This document shows positions 44,592 through 53,472 of a stretch of 64,000 nucleotides of DNA, piece after piece. The position numbers and the translations under genes were made by a program. The stretch is from JAFGRU01 sp016934985 (lineage in GTDB: Bacteria > Desulfobacterota > Desulfuromonadia > Desulfuromonadales > JAAYDE01). The notes beneath the pieces were generated by a model. It saw only the letters and a program-made list of their open reading frames with translations. It ran no database searches and was not told the DNA's origin. The DNA lies in the NCBI GenBank assembly GCA_963665045.2, contig CAXXJQ010000009.1, forward strand, positions 558,001 to 622,000. Direction: 5' to 3'. The first letter of the stretch is position 1, and the number at the start of each line of letters is the position of its first letter.

Positions 44592-46088
44592 TTACTTGAT
44601 GACGGGAAGGCTTTGGTGAATATTCATAGCTTCGGCCAATTTCTTGGCGATATCGGTGTTGTCATAGAAGCCGCTGAAAAGTTCCGCATCCCGGCCAGTG
44701 GCGAAAACGGATACCGGCACGCCGGTATGGGAATAGGAGGTCCAGCCGATACTGGCGTTTTCATTCAGAATATGAGTCAGGGTCACTGTAAGCGCCGTGT
44801 AGCCTCCGTAGAGATAACTGTTTTTCGCGCCGCTGTTGGCATTGCCACCGCACAAAGATTCAGCATAAGCGTCATCCAGTTTTTCTTTCTGGTAGTCGTT
44901 CAGTTCAGTATAATTAATTCCAAACATTGCTTTGATTTCCGCCTGCATGGCACCATCGGAAGCTAAGCTGCCCTGACAGCTGTATGCCGGCAGCACTTCC
45001 TGGTCAAAATAAGTAAAGCTGTTGCTCTGGCCCAGAAGCTTATCGTAATGAGCCGAGTATTTGGTGGTCGCGTGACCGACGGTCATACCACCGGTTTCAT
45101 GGTCGCCGGTAACAACAATCAGAGTGTCACTGGGATGCTGTTTGTAGAATTCAAGAGCAACCCCTACAGCGTCGTCAAAAGCCAGCGTGTCGCCGATTGC
45201 GGCCACGGCGTCATTGGCATGGCAAGCCCAGTCGATTTTTCCACCTTCAACCATGAGGAAAAAGCCGTCGTCATTGCGCCGGTGTTTCTGGCATTTGCCC
45301 CATTTACCGCATTTTCCATTGCTGTCGTCCTTGAGAACGGAAATGGCGACTTCCGTCATTTCAGCCAACGACACATTGGTATTCGGTCGATCAATGGCAT
45401 AAGGCATTGCGGCAGAATCCTGCAGCCAGGGATTGATACAAATCACCTTGTCTTGCGGCTCGTCCATAAGGGCCATAATCGATTCACGATCATTGAGAAT
45501 GGTGTAACCCTGGTTAATAGCCTCAGCGGAGGAAACCTTAAGGCCGCCACCACCAAAGAATTCATAACCACTTTGTGCCAGTTGAACATCAATATCACCA
45601 TATTGACCTCGATTCGGGACGCTTGCATAATAGGCAGCAGGAGTGGCATGGTCCAGAGACACGCTGCTGATGACGCCGACTTTCATACCACGTTCATGGG
45701 CCAGCTGAGCGATGCTTTTGTAAGCGACGGTCCCATTGGGGTCCATGTTGATGACACCGCTTTTGGTTTTGATCCCGCAGGAGAATGCTGTGGCGGAAGA
45801 AGCAGAATCGGTCATGAGTGCATATGCATCGTAAGTGGTCTGCATGCCTTGAACGGGCATTTTGGTCATATTCAGCCGGTTTTCCGGTCGCAGCAGGTCT
45901 TCGGAAAAGGTTGCAGAACCGCCGTTAGCGGTTGTCAGATAGGCTTCGGCGGCCTGGATTTGCGCGTTGGCCATGCCATCACCAAGGAAAAAAAAGACGT
46001 ATTTGGGAGTTTTTGCGAATGCTGATGTCGCAATCAGCATCATGACGACAGTCATTAACGGTATCAAACTGTTTCTCGAGAACTTCAT
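44592..46088 (-). CDS. phoA: Secreted alkaline phosphatase
   Basis: 498 residues with a signal peptide (LIPLMTVVMMLIATSAFA, cleavage after AFA). Phosphomonoesterase motifs: FFLGDGMANAQIQAAEAYL (metal Asp), nucleophile Ser in ALMTDSASSATAFSCGIK, VSLDHATPAAYYASVPNRGQ, MVEGGKIDWACHAND, VVTGDHETGGMT and SYSHTGVPV, giving a complete set of two-zinc and magnesium ligands. It releases inorganic phosphate in the periplasm. A GGAGG lies upstream. Compared with the lipoprotein at 42055 it is longer and soluble. No clear Pho box was found upstream, so phosphate control is only likely by analogy. Confidence 0.93.
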   Translation of the reverse strand: MKFSRNSLIPLMTVVMMLIATSAFAKTPKYVFFFLGDGMANAQIQAAEAYLTTANGGSATFSEDLLRPENRLNMTKMPVQGMQTTYDAYALMTDSASSATAFSCGIKTKSGVINMDPNGTVAYKSIAQLAHERGMKVGVISSVSLDHATPAAYYASVPNRGQYGDIDVQLAQSGYEFFGGGGLKVSSAEAINQGYTILNDRESIMALMDEPQDKVICINPWLQDSAAMPYAIDRPNTNVSLAEMTEVAISVLKDDSNGKCGKWGKCQKHRRNDDGFFLMVEGGKIDWACHANDAVAAIGDTLAFDDAVGVALEFYKQHPSDTLIVVTGDHETGGMTVGHATTKYSAHYDKLLGQSNSFTYFDQEVLPAYSCQGSLASDGAMQAEIKAMFGINYTELNDYQKEKLDDAYAESLCGGNANSGAKNSYLYGGYTALTVTLTHILNENASIGWTSYSHTGVPVSVFATGRDAELFSGFYDNTDIAKKLAEAMNIHQSLPVIK

Positions 46089-46515
46089 TTTGCCTCCTTA
46101 CTGAGTACACAAAAAAATAAATTAAACGATGAAATTTTTAGCGGCCAATCCCCTCTTTTTAACCAACAAAAAAAACCTTACAGGTTGGCAATGCCTTTGC
46201 TTCACCTCCTTTCCGCCAAACCGCAATTAAAACCGGAAACAACACACAGACTGAATCATCTTGCGCAACAAAGATTATTCGAGCCGCAACCCATTTTTAC
46301 CCGGGGAAACAAGTTCGAAACCCCTGTGAAATATCGTGGTTAATAAACGACTTATTCGTTTTGCTAATCCTAGAAAATGATTAGAAATGAATTAGGGGGA
46401 AAGGATGGAAAAAGGGAAGAGAGTGTCGGTTGAAGTCCAATAATGAAATCGAGTAGACTGACAATTGTTGAAAAATGGATGGAAGGTTTCCTGCAATTTT
46501 TTACCGGGTGTTGCC
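46089..46515. other. Intergenic region between phoA and the sirtuin gene
   Basis: About 430 AT-rich bases with promoters of both divergent genes. A CCTTACAGG and runs of A near 46170 are the only notable features; no Pho box or RNA structure is convincing. Confidence 0.35.
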
Positions 46516-47295
46516 ATGCAGAAAAACAGCTCTTCTTTTGCGGATAGTTTGGAAAAATCAATTGCGCTTTTCAAAAACGCTGAACGCATCCTGACCTTTA
46601 CCGGGGCGGGAATATCAACGGAATCGGGTCTTTCCGATTTCCGCTCACCTGGCGGGCTCTGGTCCCGCTATAGAATGGTGACCTTCCAGGAATTCCTGGA
46701 AAGTGCAGAAGGACGCCGAGAATACTGGGCCATGCGCCGGGAACTGATCCCCGAACTGCTTCGGGCACGGCCCAACAAGGCTCACAAAGCCCTGGCGGAA
46801 CTTGAAAAAATCGGCAAGATGGAAGCGGTTATCACCCAGAATATCGACGGACTGCACCAGGATGCCGGCAGTTCCAGGGTCCTCGAACTGCACGGCACCA
46901 ACCGCACCGCATCCTGCCTGGGCTGCGGCAGGCAGTGGCCCATCGAGCCGATACAGCAGCAACTTGAAGAAGGCAACCTCGATCCACGTTGCGACAGCTG
47001 CGCAGGACTGATCAAGCCTGACACGGTCTCCTTCGGCCAGGCCATGCCCCAGGATGTCATGGCCGAAGCGTTCAGCCTGGCCGAAACCTGTGACCTTCTG
47101 CTCATGATCGGCTCATCTCTGGAGGTTCACCCGGCAGCCTCTATTCCGCCGGCAGCCCACCAATACGGCGCCAGGCTCATCTTCATCAATCGCACCCGGA
47201 CTCCCTTGGACCACCTTGCGGATATCCTTTTCAGAGAAAGTGCCGGGGAAATCCTTGAAGCTATTGTCAACGGCCTGCAAAACGACTGCGCCTGA
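46516..47295 (+). CDS. cobB: NAD-dependent protein deacylase (Sir2/CobB)
   Basis: 259 residues from the ATG at 46516. Sirtuin motifs in order: TFTGAGISTESGLSDFRSP (NAD binding), TQNIDGLHQDAGS, catalytic His in LELHGTNRTAS, the zinc ribbon CLGC...CDSC with two CxxC pairs, KPDTVSFGQAMP, and MIGSSLEVHPAASIP. The Ala/Arg pattern of broad desuccinylases is not evident. Removes acyl groups from protein lysines in the cytoplasm, with NAD consumption. Monocistronic; the ribosome binding site is weak (CGGGTG). Confidence 0.92.
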   Translation: MQKNSSSFADSLEKSIALFKNAERILTFTGAGISTESGLSDFRSPGGLWSRYRMVTFQEFLESAEGRREYWAMRRELIPELLRARPNKAHKALAELEKIGKMEAVITQNIDGLHQDAGSSRVLELHGTNRTASCLGCGRQWPIEPIQQQLEEGNLDPRCDSCAGLIKPDTVSFGQAMPQDVMAEAFSLAETCDLLLMIGSSLEVHPAASIPPAAHQYGARLIFINRTRTPLDHLADILFRESAGEILEAIVNGLQNDCA

Positions 47296-47705
47296 CGGTC
47301 ATAACTGCCACTAATCGGCCATAAACGTTTGCCTGCTTATGGCCGGGAACCAGCTTTAGATGGCTAAGAGGCCAAGGTTTTTTCACTGATAATAAAACAC
47401 AGCTCTTTTTTTTGCTTAAAAAACCTTTTTATAAAACAATAGCTTACAGGACAATATAAAACAGAGCAAATATTCAAAATTTTTTATAAATATCAAATAG
47501 TTGACTTTTGGGCTAATGTTTTGAGGGCTTTGGAAATAATTCCTTTTAAAGGATTTGGCTTGAAATTTGAGTTTGGAGGATTTTTTTCAAACAATGTTTG
47601 GGGAAGGAATCGGGATGTTTTTTGGAGGAGTGGGTCAAAGAAAAAATTCAACCCAGCCGGGTCAGAATTGCCTGTCGGAGCAACCGGTCAGGCAAGCTAA
47701 TTGAA
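47296..47705. other. Intergenic region without a gene
   Basis: About 410 AT-rich bases after the sirtuin gene; some poly-A/T tracts, no open frame with a ribosome binding site, no clear terminator. Confidence 0.35.
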
Positions 47706-47885
47706 TCAGTGTTGTTTCCGCTGGCACATGGGACAGGAACTGGCATGTCCCACTTCAATGGCGTTTCCGCAATACCGACAGACGGTCATTCTTCCGAAAC
47801 CATCGATGTAAACCTCTTCAAAAGACGGCTCCAAAGCGGAACACTCCTTGCGTACCAAACGGTTTGCTGCGTGGTTACCGCGCAT
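47706..47885 (-). CDS. Small zinc-ribbon protein
   Basis: 59 residues starting at the ATG at 47885 with GGAGG seven bases upstream. The C-terminal half contains CRYCGNAIEVGHASSCPMC, two CxxC knuckles separated by 12 residues, a minimal zinc ribbon. The N-terminal half is acidic with SFEEVYIDGFG. Likely a nucleic-acid- or protein-binding accessory factor; no family name is known to me. Confidence 0.7.
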   Translation of the reverse strand: MRGNHAANRLVRKECSALEPSFEEVYIDGFGRMTVCRYCGNAIEVGHASSCPMCQRKQH

Positions 47886-48009
47886 ATCTTCCTCCAATTG
47901 TAAAAGAACTAAAAACTTACTTAAGAGAATACTGCAAAATTCACTGTTCGTAAAATAAAATTTTCAATCAATGAAAAATGCCGGTCAAACAGGCTTCAAG
48001 AATAAAACA

Positions 48010-48029
48010 GCCGCCCCAAAAAAGGCGGC
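48010..48029 (-). terminator. Terminator of the KamA-like gene
   Basis: GCCGCC / GGCGGC stem with an eight-base loop; on the minus strand followed by TGTTTTATT. About 80 bases after the radical SAM gene stop. Confidence 0.65.
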
Positions 48030-48112
48030 CGTTCCAATTATCGGTCTGAGTTGTTTTTATCCTTTTCCCAACAATTTATCCTGTTTCATGAAAAAGTTTG
48101 CTCACTCTGGGT

Positions 48113-49498
48113 TTAGTCTATCATGACCTCGGCTGCATCCCTCATGGCATCGTATTCATCCTCGAAAAAGAATCGCTTTTCACCGAAAGCCGGCCGTAGA
48201 TCATCCAGCCACGACACCTGGGAATCATAGGCTGCAAAGAACGGCTGGTCCACCCAATCCGGATTTCGGGCCTGAAGAAAGCGCAGAATGAAAACTTTTT
48301 CGCCCTTAATATCCGCAACGCCCTGGACCTCCACTTTTCCCGGTCCGCAGCTCATGGACGGCCCGCGGGCTTTGCGCGCCAGCCCGGAAACCTTCTTTAT
48401 CGCCTTCTGATAAATATCCAGAGCTCTAGCCAGAGGTATCTCAAAATGGCGGCGGCTACCTGTATCGCGGGCCACAAACATATAATACGGGATAATCCCA
48501 AGCCGTACCTGCATCTGCCACATCCTGGCCCAGACTTCCGGGTCGGCGTTAATGTGGTTCAATATGGGTGCCTGGCTGCGAATAATTGCTCCAGTCCCCT
48601 GGATTTTGCCGATGGCCTTCTGCACCGCAGTTGTCTCGAGCTCCCGCCAATGGCTGAAGTGAGCCATAATGGCCACATGCTTGCCAGCCCGGGTCAGTCT
48701 TTCAAATAGCCTCAGCAAGCTGTCGGAATCCTTGTCACTCCAAAAGCGGTAAGGCCAGAAAGACAATGCCTTGGTACCGATACGAATCGAGTCAATATGA
48801 CTGTATTGGGGTCCTAGCAGTGGCTCCAGTATCCGCTCAAGCACTTCGGTCCGCATGACCATGGGATCGCCACCGGTGACGAGAATATCCGTAACCTCCC
48901 GATGCTCTTTCAGGTAAGCCAGCAAATGACTGGTTTCACGGCTTGAAAAGCGCAGGGCATGATCACCGACGAACTGCGGCCAACGGAAACAGTAGGTACA
49001 AAAGGAATGACAGGTCTGTCCCTGGCTGGGGAAAAAGAGAACCGTGCGCTCATATTTATGCTGCATCCCCGGCAGAGGTATGTCGTCAAGAACCGGCACA
49101 TTCAGGGTGGTCTGATCAGCAGGATGGTGATTCAGTTGTTGGTGAAACTGAAAAGCGGTCTCACGAAGTATCTTTTCCGATGCCCCGTTGCTCATCAGCG
49201 AGGCCATTTCCTCGAAATGCTCCGGCTCCAACATCTCCTTCTGCGGAAAAGTCAACTGAAAAATGGGGCAGTCGGGTATGTTTTCCCAGTCAATGAGCTC
49301 ATCAATAACATATTGGTTCACCCTGAAAGGGAGAACTTTCGCCACCACTTTCATGGCAAACAGCTGTTCCTCGGAAAGCCTCCCAAGCTGGGGAATCTGG
49401 TCGATATTTTGTTCAGTAAAAACCCTGAAAGGCTTCTGCCAAAGAGGGGAATATGCCATGACCCGTCCTGGATTCCTGGCGTTTCTTTGATTAATCAT
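48113..49498 (-). CDS. KamA-family radical SAM protein (lysine 2,3-aminomutase-like)
   Basis: 461 residues from the ATG at 49498, with GGGAGGAACC directly upstream; an in-frame codon at 49531 would add 11 residues. The radical SAM cluster motif CHSFCTYCFRW (CxxxCxxC) lies near residue 163, after FFPSQGQTCH. Further family signatures are DILVTGGDPMVM, IDSIRIGTKALSFWP and AIIRSQAPILNHINADPEVW, and PLP-type residues in GPSMSCGPGKVEV. Probable 4Fe-4S/AdoMet enzyme acting on lysine or a related amino acid. The acetyltransferase partner ablB of the beta-lysine osmolyte route is not nearby, so the substrate remains open. Confidence 0.85.
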   Translation of the reverse strand: MINQRNARNPGRVMAYSPLWQKPFRVFTEQNIDQIPQLGRLSEEQLFAMKVVAKVLPFRVNQYVIDELIDWENIPDCPIFQLTFPQKEMLEPEHFEEMASLMSNGASEKILRETAFQFHQQLNHHPADQTTLNVPVLDDIPLPGMQHKYERTVLFFPSQGQTCHSFCTYCFRWPQFVGDHALRFSSRETSHLLAYLKEHREVTDILVTGGDPMVMRTEVLERILEPLLGPQYSHIDSIRIGTKALSFWPYRFWSDKDSDSLLRLFERLTRAGKHVAIMAHFSHWRELETTAVQKAIGKIQGTGAIIRSQAPILNHINADPEVWARMWQMQVRLGIIPYYMFVARDTGSRRHFEIPLARALDIYQKAIKKVSGLARKARGPSMSCGPGKVEVQGVADIKGEKVFILRFLQARNPDWVDQPFFAAYDSQVSWLDDLRPAFGEKRFFFEDEYDAMRDAAEVMID

Positions 49499-49875
49499 GG
49501 TTCCTCCCTTACAAAAAGTAGTCTCCTCCACCTCAAAAAATTATTTAAAATTTACCTGGACGCTTGAGAAAAGGATAACGATAAGCTGCATTTTATCAAC
49601 ACAGCCTGAAGCATATTTGCCAGCGATCCAGGAAAAAACTTGTGTACGAGGTAAGAAATATAAGGCAGCAAATAGACGCATCCTGCCGAAGAGGACCCTC
49701 ATTATATGGATTTATTTACAAAAATGCAAATCGGCGGGCAAAAAAATTCCGGTATAACAACTCAACCCATTAATTTTTAATATAAAATTAGAGTGAAAAA
49801 TTGTCAGAAAAATGGTCTTCAAGGGGAAGAAAGGGCGGGGTTTTCAGACCTGCGGTGCAAAAAACCTGATAACTC
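49499..49875. other. Intergenic region without a gene
   Basis: About 375 AT-rich bases between the KamA-like gene and cmoB; contains the KamA promoter and the end of the cmoAB operon. No gene or recognised RNA. Confidence 0.35.
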
Positions 49876-50847
49876 CTATTTTGACTCGGCTAACACAATG
49901 GCCCGTACCGGCGCAGGATAACCCTCCACAGTCCGCGCCGGATCATTGGGATCAAGAAAATCGTCCAGGGACTCGGTTTGAATCCACCCGGTCTTGCGTT
50001 GCTCGTGGGATGTGGTGGGTGATACATCGATACAGCGAATATTCGTAAAACCACAACGGAAAAGCCAGTTTTCGAGGCAGGGTACGGAAGGGATGAAAAA
50101 AACGTTATTCATCTTGCCGTAACGGTCCCTGGGTGAGAGAGCGACGTCCTCCCGGTTTTCAATAACCAGGGTTTCCAGGACCAGTTCTCCGCCCGGCCGC
50201 AGCATGTCACGAATCTGGCTGAGAGCGTCATGGGGCGACCGGTGATGATAAAGAACGCCCATGAAGAAGACCGTGTCGAAATAATTCCTTAGCGGCGGCA
50301 GGTCTCCGAGTTTCGCGGGAAGCGCATAGATATTATCGAGGGCTGCGTATCGGCTGAGAAGCAGAAACTGGAAATAAAACGTCAGATAGGGCTCCACACC
50401 AAGGATCATTTCCGGTTTCGCGAAAGTCATGCGAAACATGTAATAACCATTGCTGCTGCCGATATCGATGATGCGGCGCCCCGCCAAAGGAGCGATGCGG
50501 TCCTTGAGACGTTCCCATTTCAGCCACGACACCCATTCGCTGTCGATATCGATGCCGAAAACCTGAAATGGCCCTTTGCGCCAGGGCATGTAATCGATGA
50601 GAGCCGCGTTCAGAAGCTGAAGTTGATCGGCATCGAGGTCTTCTTTCGACCCGATGCGGACCTGCCGGCTATCAAGATCGAAAGAGGAGGCTTGCAGCTC
50701 AGGAAGGGTGGCAAAGGTATTGAGGTACCTCTTGCCTTTGATATCGACCTGATGAATCCAGTTTTCCTTCTTTTTCACCAGCCGGGCCAGGGCCTCCGCG
50801 TGGGATGAAAGGCCAAGCTTTTCAGCGTCCTGTAGAATTTCCCGCAT
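49876..50847 (-). CDS. cmoB: tRNA U34 carboxymethyltransferase CmoB
   Basis: 323 residues from the ATG at 50847, five bases after the cmoA stop; longer starts would overlap cmoA. Family signatures: MPWRKGPFQVFGIDIDSEW, IIDIGSSNGYYMFRM (carboxy-SAM pocket), VFFMGVLYHHRSPHDAL, PGGELVLETLVI, SPRDRYGKMNNVFFIPSV and EWVSWLKWERL. Uses carboxy-S-adenosylmethionine made by CmoA to convert 5-hydroxyuridine-34 of tRNA to 5-carboxymethoxyuridine (cmo5U), widening codon reading. Translationally coupled with cmoA. Confidence 0.95.
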   Translation of the reverse strand: MREILQDAEKLGLSSHAEALARLVKKKENWIHQVDIKGKRYLNTFATLPELQASSFDLDSRQVRIGSKEDLDADQLQLLNAALIDYMPWRKGPFQVFGIDIDSEWVSWLKWERLKDRIAPLAGRRIIDIGSSNGYYMFRMTFAKPEMILGVEPYLTFYFQFLLLSRYAALDNIYALPAKLGDLPPLRNYFDTVFFMGVLYHHRSPHDALSQIRDMLRPGGELVLETLVIENREDVALSPRDRYGKMNNVFFIPSVPCLENWLFRCGFTNIRCIDVSPTTSHEQRKTGWIQTESLDDFLDPNDPARTVEGYPAPVRAIVLAESK

Positions 50848-50852
50848 AGAGG

Positions 50853-51578
50853 TCAGCCTTTCACCGCCAGCAGAGACGCAAAATTGAACCATTTCAGCCA
50901 GACGTCGATTTTTTCGAAACCCGATTTCTGCAAACGCTCCAGGTGCGCTTCCAGAGTCTCGGGGATCAGGACATTTTCCAGAGCGTCCCGTTTCTGGCTG
51001 ATCTCCAGTTCCGAATAGCCCTGCTCCATTTTAAAGCCGTAATAAAAAGCCTGCTGAAGTTGCAATAGGTCTTCTTCTTTATGAATGACCTTCTCGGTCA
51101 ACAGGAGGATACCGCCGGGCCGAAGAGCCGCATGAATTTTCTCAAGCAGGTCATTGCGGCGGGACGGAGCCAGAAACTGGAGGGTGAGATTGAGGATTAT
51201 CACGGAAGCATCGCACATCTCCACAGCTTCCATATCGGCACGGAGAAGCCGGATGCGGGCCTCCTTCTTATTATCCAGACGCGCCTTGTACGCCTGCAGC
51301 ATGGGTTCTGAATTGTCCACCCCCAGCATCTCGAAGGATCGGTCCTTCATAACTTCCAGGAGAATCATCCCAAGGTTGCCGTTGGAGCAGCCGAGGTCAT
51401 AGATGCGGCTTCCGGGCTGGTAAAGGCGAGCTGCCAGTTGCGCCTGCCGGCGAATGATTTCGCTGTAGAGGGGGACCGAGCGCCGGATCATATCGTCAAA
51501 AACCCGAACCACCTCTTCGTTGAACTCAAAAGGCGGGACAGGGTCAATTACCGAGGAAAAAATGTTGTCTTTTGCCAT
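50853..51578 (-). CDS. cmoA: Carboxy-S-adenosylmethionine synthase CmoA
   Basis: 241 residues, normal length. The class I methyltransferase fold carries IYDLGCSNGNLGMILLEVM, MLGVDNSEPMLQ, LRADMEAV and VIILNLTLQFL, and the typical N-terminus VRVFDDMIRRSVPLYSEII. Combines prephenate with SAM to make carboxy-SAM, used by CmoB encoded just downstream. The pairing and order cmoA-cmoB is conserved. Confidence 0.95.
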   Translation of the reverse strand: MAKDNIFSSVIDPVPPFEFNEEVVRVFDDMIRRSVPLYSEIIRRQAQLAARLYQPGSRIYDLGCSNGNLGMILLEVMKDRSFEMLGVDNSEPMLQAYKARLDNKKEARIRLLRADMEAVEMCDASVIILNLTLQFLAPSRRNDLLEKIHAALRPGGILLLTEKVIHKEEDLLQLQQAFYYGFKMEQGYSELEISQKRDALENVLIPETLEAHLERLQKSGFEKIDVWLKWFNFASLLAVKG

Positions 51579-52223
51579 GCGAAATACTCAAACGAAAAAT
51601 AAAACCGCTTTCATCTCCCAACATGGATGAAAACGGCTGACATCATACTAATACCGGCAAAAGTTTTCCACCAGTTATTGATACCAGGTAGTTTGCCCCC
51701 TCTTCGCCGGCAATCTTCTACCCAAGCCAAAACCGCCTGCAGGCAAAGAACAAAAGGATTTAACTAAAGTTAATTCAGCTGTTTTGGTTAAACAGCATAG
51801 AAAAACCTTGTTAACAAGAGACTTCCACCGTGTATCGATAAACCATGTTAACTTTTTTCAAACCCTTACAAAACAACAGAATTATTCATTTATCCTTTAT
51901 TTTTCATTCTATTTCAATAAGATGAGCATCCCCCAACAACTGGCATCGTTATGGCAATTTCCTTAAACAAGACTATTCATAAGGATACGTTGCAGGCTCT
52001 CCTTCCTTTTGATGTGTCTTAAGCTGCAAAAGTAAAAAACCAACAAGAAAAATAGTACTTAAAAAAGGAAAGGCGAGAACATCGTTCGAACCCTTTGAGC
52101 CATTCTGCCCGGCGATGAAACAAACGACTCAAATACGCTAAACGCCACGAATGACTCAACCATATTATTTATGAAAACTTGAGATTTCGCCACAAAACAT
52201 CATAAATAATAAGGGCTTTTATT
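51579..52223. other. AT-rich intergenic region upstream of the riboswitch
   Basis: About 640 bases without a supported gene; a 60-codon frame at 51784 is AT-rich chance sequence. It should contain the cmoA promoter (minus) and the promoter driving the riboswitch transcript (plus). Confidence 0.35.
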
Positions 52224-52304
52224 TCCGAAAAGGCAAAACCAGGGTAACCTGGTGACGCAAAGCCATGGATCCGCACTGCGCGGACCGCCAGGCTACCGAA
52301 GAAA
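52224..52304 (+). promoter_or_regulatory. GEMM-I (c-di-GMP-I type) riboswitch aptamer
   Basis: Conserved GEMM elements appear in order: GGCAAAACC, the P2 hairpin CCAGGGTAACCTGG, the invariant GTGACGCAAAGCC, the P3 arm ATCCGCACTGCGCGGA, and CCAGGCTACCGA closing the tetraloop-receptor region. The base corresponding to ligand-contact position 20 reads as G in my alignment, favouring cyclic di-GMP over the cGAMP (GEMM-Ib) variant common in Geobacter, though this needs a proper alignment. Followed by an intrinsic terminator at 52344, so it probably acts by transcription control on the gene at 52401. Confidence 0.85.
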
Positions 52305-52343
52305 AAAGACGAGCGGTAAAGCCGACTTTATGCCAACAAGTCA

Positions 52344-52378
52344 CGTCTGTCTTCGGGTCTGAAGACAGACGTTTTTTT
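52344..52378 (+). terminator. Riboswitch expression-platform terminator
   Basis: Perfect 11-bp stem CGTCTGTCTTC / GAAGACAGACG (52344-52354, 52361-52371) followed by seven T, 40 bases after the GEMM aptamer and 22 bases before the next start codon. Confidence 0.85.
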
Positions 52379-52400
52379 ATTGTTTTCCCGCGGGGTATTC

Positions 52401-52742
52401 ATGTTTAAGTCGCAAAGACATCGCGCTGTCGTTAAGAGTAGATCACTTATGTCCTGTTCACCGGAAACCCTTATCGGCGGCGCCATCCTTTTTTCGTTAC
52501 TTGTCGTAGCAATCGGCACTGTTTGCATATTCCAGGGTTCCGACGGAAATGCCCCCAAATCCAAGGGGAATTTTTTAGAGCGAGCAAGCACCCCCGCATT
52601 TTCCGATGTATACCACCTGAAAAAGGTCCAAAGAGAAGGGCAGGATTTAACTTTTCTGGTGAAAATGGGGGAAAAAGGCAACCAGAATTCCAACAAAAGC
52701 CATCCGACGAAAACAACAAAAATCATTTCCGGCCCGGAATAA
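52401..52742 (+). CDS. Riboswitch-controlled small membrane protein
   Basis: 113 residues from the ATG at 52401. One hydrophobic segment (GGAILFSLLVVAIGTVCIF, about residues 26-44) preceded by basic residues, with a polar C-terminal tail rich in Lys, Asn and Ser (KMGEKGNQNSNKSHP). No known domain. The ribosome binding site is poor, but placement directly after a GEMM riboswitch terminator and before a strong bidirectional terminator marks it as the sole gene of this c-di-GMP-responsive transcript. By analogy with other GEMM targets it might affect surface structures or adhesion, which is only inference. Confidence 0.6.
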   Translation: MFKSQRHRAVVKSRSLMSCSPETLIGGAILFSLLVVAIGTVCIFQGSDGNAPKSKGNFLERASTPAFSDVYHLKKVQREGQDLTFLVKMGEKGNQNSNKSHPTKTTKIISGPE

Positions 52743-52785
52743 TCTTTTTATTTTTTTAAGCAAAACACGAGCGCGTCCTGAGGGT

Positions 52786-52838
52786 AGAACAAAAAAAGGG
52801 GGGAAAAGCTAAAGCTTCTTCCCCCCTTTTTTTGTTCT
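52786..52838. terminator. Strong bidirectional terminator
   Basis: 20-bp perfect inverted repeat (52786-52805 with 52819-52838) including seven A, six G, six C and seven T. It separates the riboswitch gene from the convergent NYN gene, whose stop codon lies only three bases beyond. Confidence 0.9.
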
Positions 52839-52840
52839 GT

Positions 52841-53317
52841 TTAGGTTAATAGAAGGTCATTTTTTATTGGGATGAACTCACTTGCAGCGCTCATCAGTGA
52901 TGCTGCTGTTAGTTCAGGGACGCCATATACTTCAACGAATTTACCTTTACCAACTCTGAGCTTATTCACCAGCATATCAAAATCGCCATCTCCGGACACA
53001 AGCACTACTATATCTGAGCTTTCGGAATACTCCATTGCGTCAATGGTTATACCAACATCCCAATCGCCTTTTGAGCTGCCATCTGATCTGTGAATAAAAT
53101 TCTTTAATTTCACCTCGAAGCCGATCGCTCTTAATATGTTTTGAAATTCGCGCTGCTTTTGATCGCCCCTGTCGATAGCATAGGCAATAGCTTTTACCAC
53201 TTCTCTGCCAGCGGTCGCCCTTTGCCAAAATTCGTTGTAGTCAAAATTTCGCCCATAGACTTGTTTCGTCGTGTAATAAACATTTTGCACATCAACAAAC
53301 AGAGCAACTTTATTCAT
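52841..53317 (-). CDS. NYN-domain (LabA/DUF88) putative RNase
   Basis: 158 residues spanning a single NYN domain of the PIN-like nuclease fold: VALFVDVQNVYYTTKQVYG (first Asp and Asn), KAIAYAIDRGDQKQ, GSSKGDWDVGITIDAMEY and DIVVLVSGDGDFDMLVNKLR with the clustered acidic metal ligands, then KFVEVYGVPE. Members are probable metal-dependent RNases or regulatory proteins. It ends at the shared terminator. It lies beside the cassette array but no clear attC separates it from the next gene, so it is probably chromosomal rather than a cassette. Confidence 0.85.
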   Translation of the reverse strand: MNKVALFVDVQNVYYTTKQVYGRNFDYNEFWQRATAGREVVKAIAYAIDRGDQKQREFQNILRAIGFEVKLKNFIHRSDGSSKGDWDVGITIDAMEYSESSDIVVLVSGDGDFDMLVNKLRVGKGKFVEVYGVPELTAASLMSAASEFIPIKNDLLLT

Positions 53318-53472
53318 GGTAGATATCTTGTGTCCAGTTCACTTCATCGCCAAAAATATAACAACCGAACTGTGAGGCGTAAACAAAGTGCAGCGCAATT
53401 TGCATCCGAACGAGCTTGACAGGTGCTTTTTTACACTCCTCTGCACAGGCTGCAATCCTTGTGGCCCGGAGT

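Noticed and set aside
46089..46515. Pho box upstream of phoA
   Set aside because: A CCTTACAGG is present but no pair of 7-base PhoB direct repeats with 4-base spacing could be found.
51784..51966. 60-codon AT-rich frame before the riboswitch
   Set aside because: Composition typical of intergenic DNA; no start signals.
52300..52345. mini-ykkC (guanidine-II) motif after the GEMM aptamer
   Set aside because: Only a single GACGAGCGG-like element is present; the motif needs two ACGR hairpins.
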